Shown here one piece after another: positions 63,100 to 64,000 of a stretch of 64,000 nucleotides of DNA; position 1 is the stretch's first letter; the number at the start of each line of letters is the position of its first letter. This DNA comes from Cepaea nemoralis (Eukaryota; Mollusca; Gastropoda; Stylommatophora; Helicidae). The stretch is taken from positions 1,146,001 to 1,210,000 of the forward strand of contig JACEFZ010004196.1 in NCBI GenBank assembly GCA_014155875.1, in the 5' to 3' direction. The position numbers and the translations under genes are program-made. The notes under the pieces are model-generated. The model made no database searches. It saw only the letters and a list, made by a program, of their open reading frames with translations, and was not told the origin of the DNA.

Positions 63100-63860
63100 A
63101 TGACTATTGATAAAGTTATATGAGTCCATTCAAAATGCAAGTGATAAGGGAAACATCAGAAGTATGTATGAATGGCTAAAGAAAGCCTGTGGTCCAATGA
63201 TCAAAAGAAGTGCACCATTGAAAACCTTGACTGGAGAAATCATCATTGATAAAAAACATCAGATGGATAGATGGGTAGAGCACTATTTGGAGCTTTACTC
63301 AAGTAGAGACCAAACTAGCTGATAATGCCCTCAACGCCATAGAGGCCCTACCAACTCTTGACCACCTGGACACACTTCCCACCAAAACAGAAGTTAAGTG
63401 TCCTATAACTGAACTTGCATCCGGCAAGGCTCCAGGTAAGAATGGGATTTCAACACAGGTTATCGGGAGTGGGCAAGACAGATCCACCAGCTAATAGAGC
63501 TATGCTGGCGAGATGGACAAGTCCCAGGGATTTCAAAGATTCAAGCATCACAACACTGTAAAAGAAGAACAAGGGCGATCGGAGCGACTGTAACAACTAT
63601 AGGGGTATCTCACTTCTGTGTATTGCTGGGAAAGTATTTGCCAGAATTGTTCTGCGCAGACTTCAAGTCCTATGAGATCAAGTCTACCCCGAATCACAGT
63701 GTGGCTTCTGACAGAACCGGCATCCACTGTGGACGAACATTTACAGCGCGAATTGGCCTTATCAGTCACATTCGCCACCGCCATGTGTTGTAGTTATTAA
63801 TCCGTTTTGGAGCACAATGTAACAAACTATCGTCTGTCGAGACGGCAAGGTGCCATTGAA
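63100..63860 (+). pseudogene. LINE-3, internally deleted copy with C2H2 finger
   Basis: The first part (63100-63700) encodes the linker and RT fingers: EWLKKACGPM, DNALNAIEALPTLDHLDTLP, ELASGKAPGKNGIST, NYRGISL, then PESQCGF. At about 63705 it jumps to the C-terminal zinc finger (CGRTFTARIGLISHIRHRH) at 63725-63785, skipping the RT catalytic core. The 3' end follows (AGCACAATGTAACAAACTAT, CGTCTGTCGAGACGG, AAGGTGCC) and a short TGAA tail. Frameshifts and stops are numerous. Confidence 0.8.
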
Positions 63861-64000
63861 TGAATGGTTTGGTATATTTTTCTTTAAAAACTTATTCATT
63901 CGTGAACCTTTCACTCCGGGGAGGAATTTTGCAAATTTTCTAGACCACCATATTACTGCATGCGACTGGTACCTAAAAGAACAGCCGGTGAAGAACGGAA
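63861..64000. other. no gene seen
   Basis: Unassigned to the right edge. Confidence 0.5.

Overview
This window reads as non-coding, repeat-packed nuclear DNA of an invertebrate animal. The evidence is several families of APE-endonuclease non-LTR retrotransposons (LINEs), tRNA-headed SINEs, mariner and hAT relics with clean target-site duplications, GT-AG introns and very many minisatellites. A mollusc or another lophotrochozoan fits best, but nothing here fixes the species. There is no bacterial-style gene arrangement. By rough count a fifth of the window is minisatellite and more than a third is recognisable retroelement.

Host genes. The best host gene is the 3' end of a nucleotide-sugar-transporter-like gene resembling SLC35C2, on the + strand: an internal exon (13799-13922), a 3.3-kb intron filled with repeats, and a terminal exon with the stop codon (17210-17343). 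No earlier exon was found, so the preceding intron probably runs past the left edge. A second candidate is the first exon of a type II membrane protein (48871-49217), with a start codon, signal anchor and a GTGAGT donor.

Layout. 1-13.8 kb: LINE-A split by a 2-kb CA-rich insert, (TA)n-bounded repeats (element T), a nearly full-length LINE-E with a SINE inside its reverse transcriptase, and a Tx1/L1-like LINE tail. 13.8-18 kb: SLC35C2 exons. 18-37 kb: minisatellites, SINEs, a mariner deletion derivative and a G tract of more than 100 bases. 37-43.5 kb: LINE-A and LINE-D tails, a hAT MITE and a second inverted-repeat MITE. 44.4-46.2 kb: a hierarchical 54/159/477-bp array open for 591 codons. 46.9-48.1 kb: a 29-bp array. 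48.9 kb: the membrane-protein exon. 50.4-56.2 kb: LINE-3 split by a nearly intact LINE-2 and by a 0.52-kb retroposon (R515). 58.5-63.9 kb: two LINE-H copies, one carrying LINE-E and LINE-A insertions, then an internally deleted LINE-3.

The elements interact. Nesting with target-site duplications gives a relative order of insertion. LINE-2, R515 and one SINE subfamily all end in (CTAA)n-type tails, which suggests a shared mobilising machinery. One tRNA-headed SINE family (SINE-3) carries an internal segment that has become a different minisatellite in each copy. Family names used here (LINE-A, -D, -E, -G, -H, -2, -3; SINE-1, -3, -4; element T; R515) are local labels, not database names.
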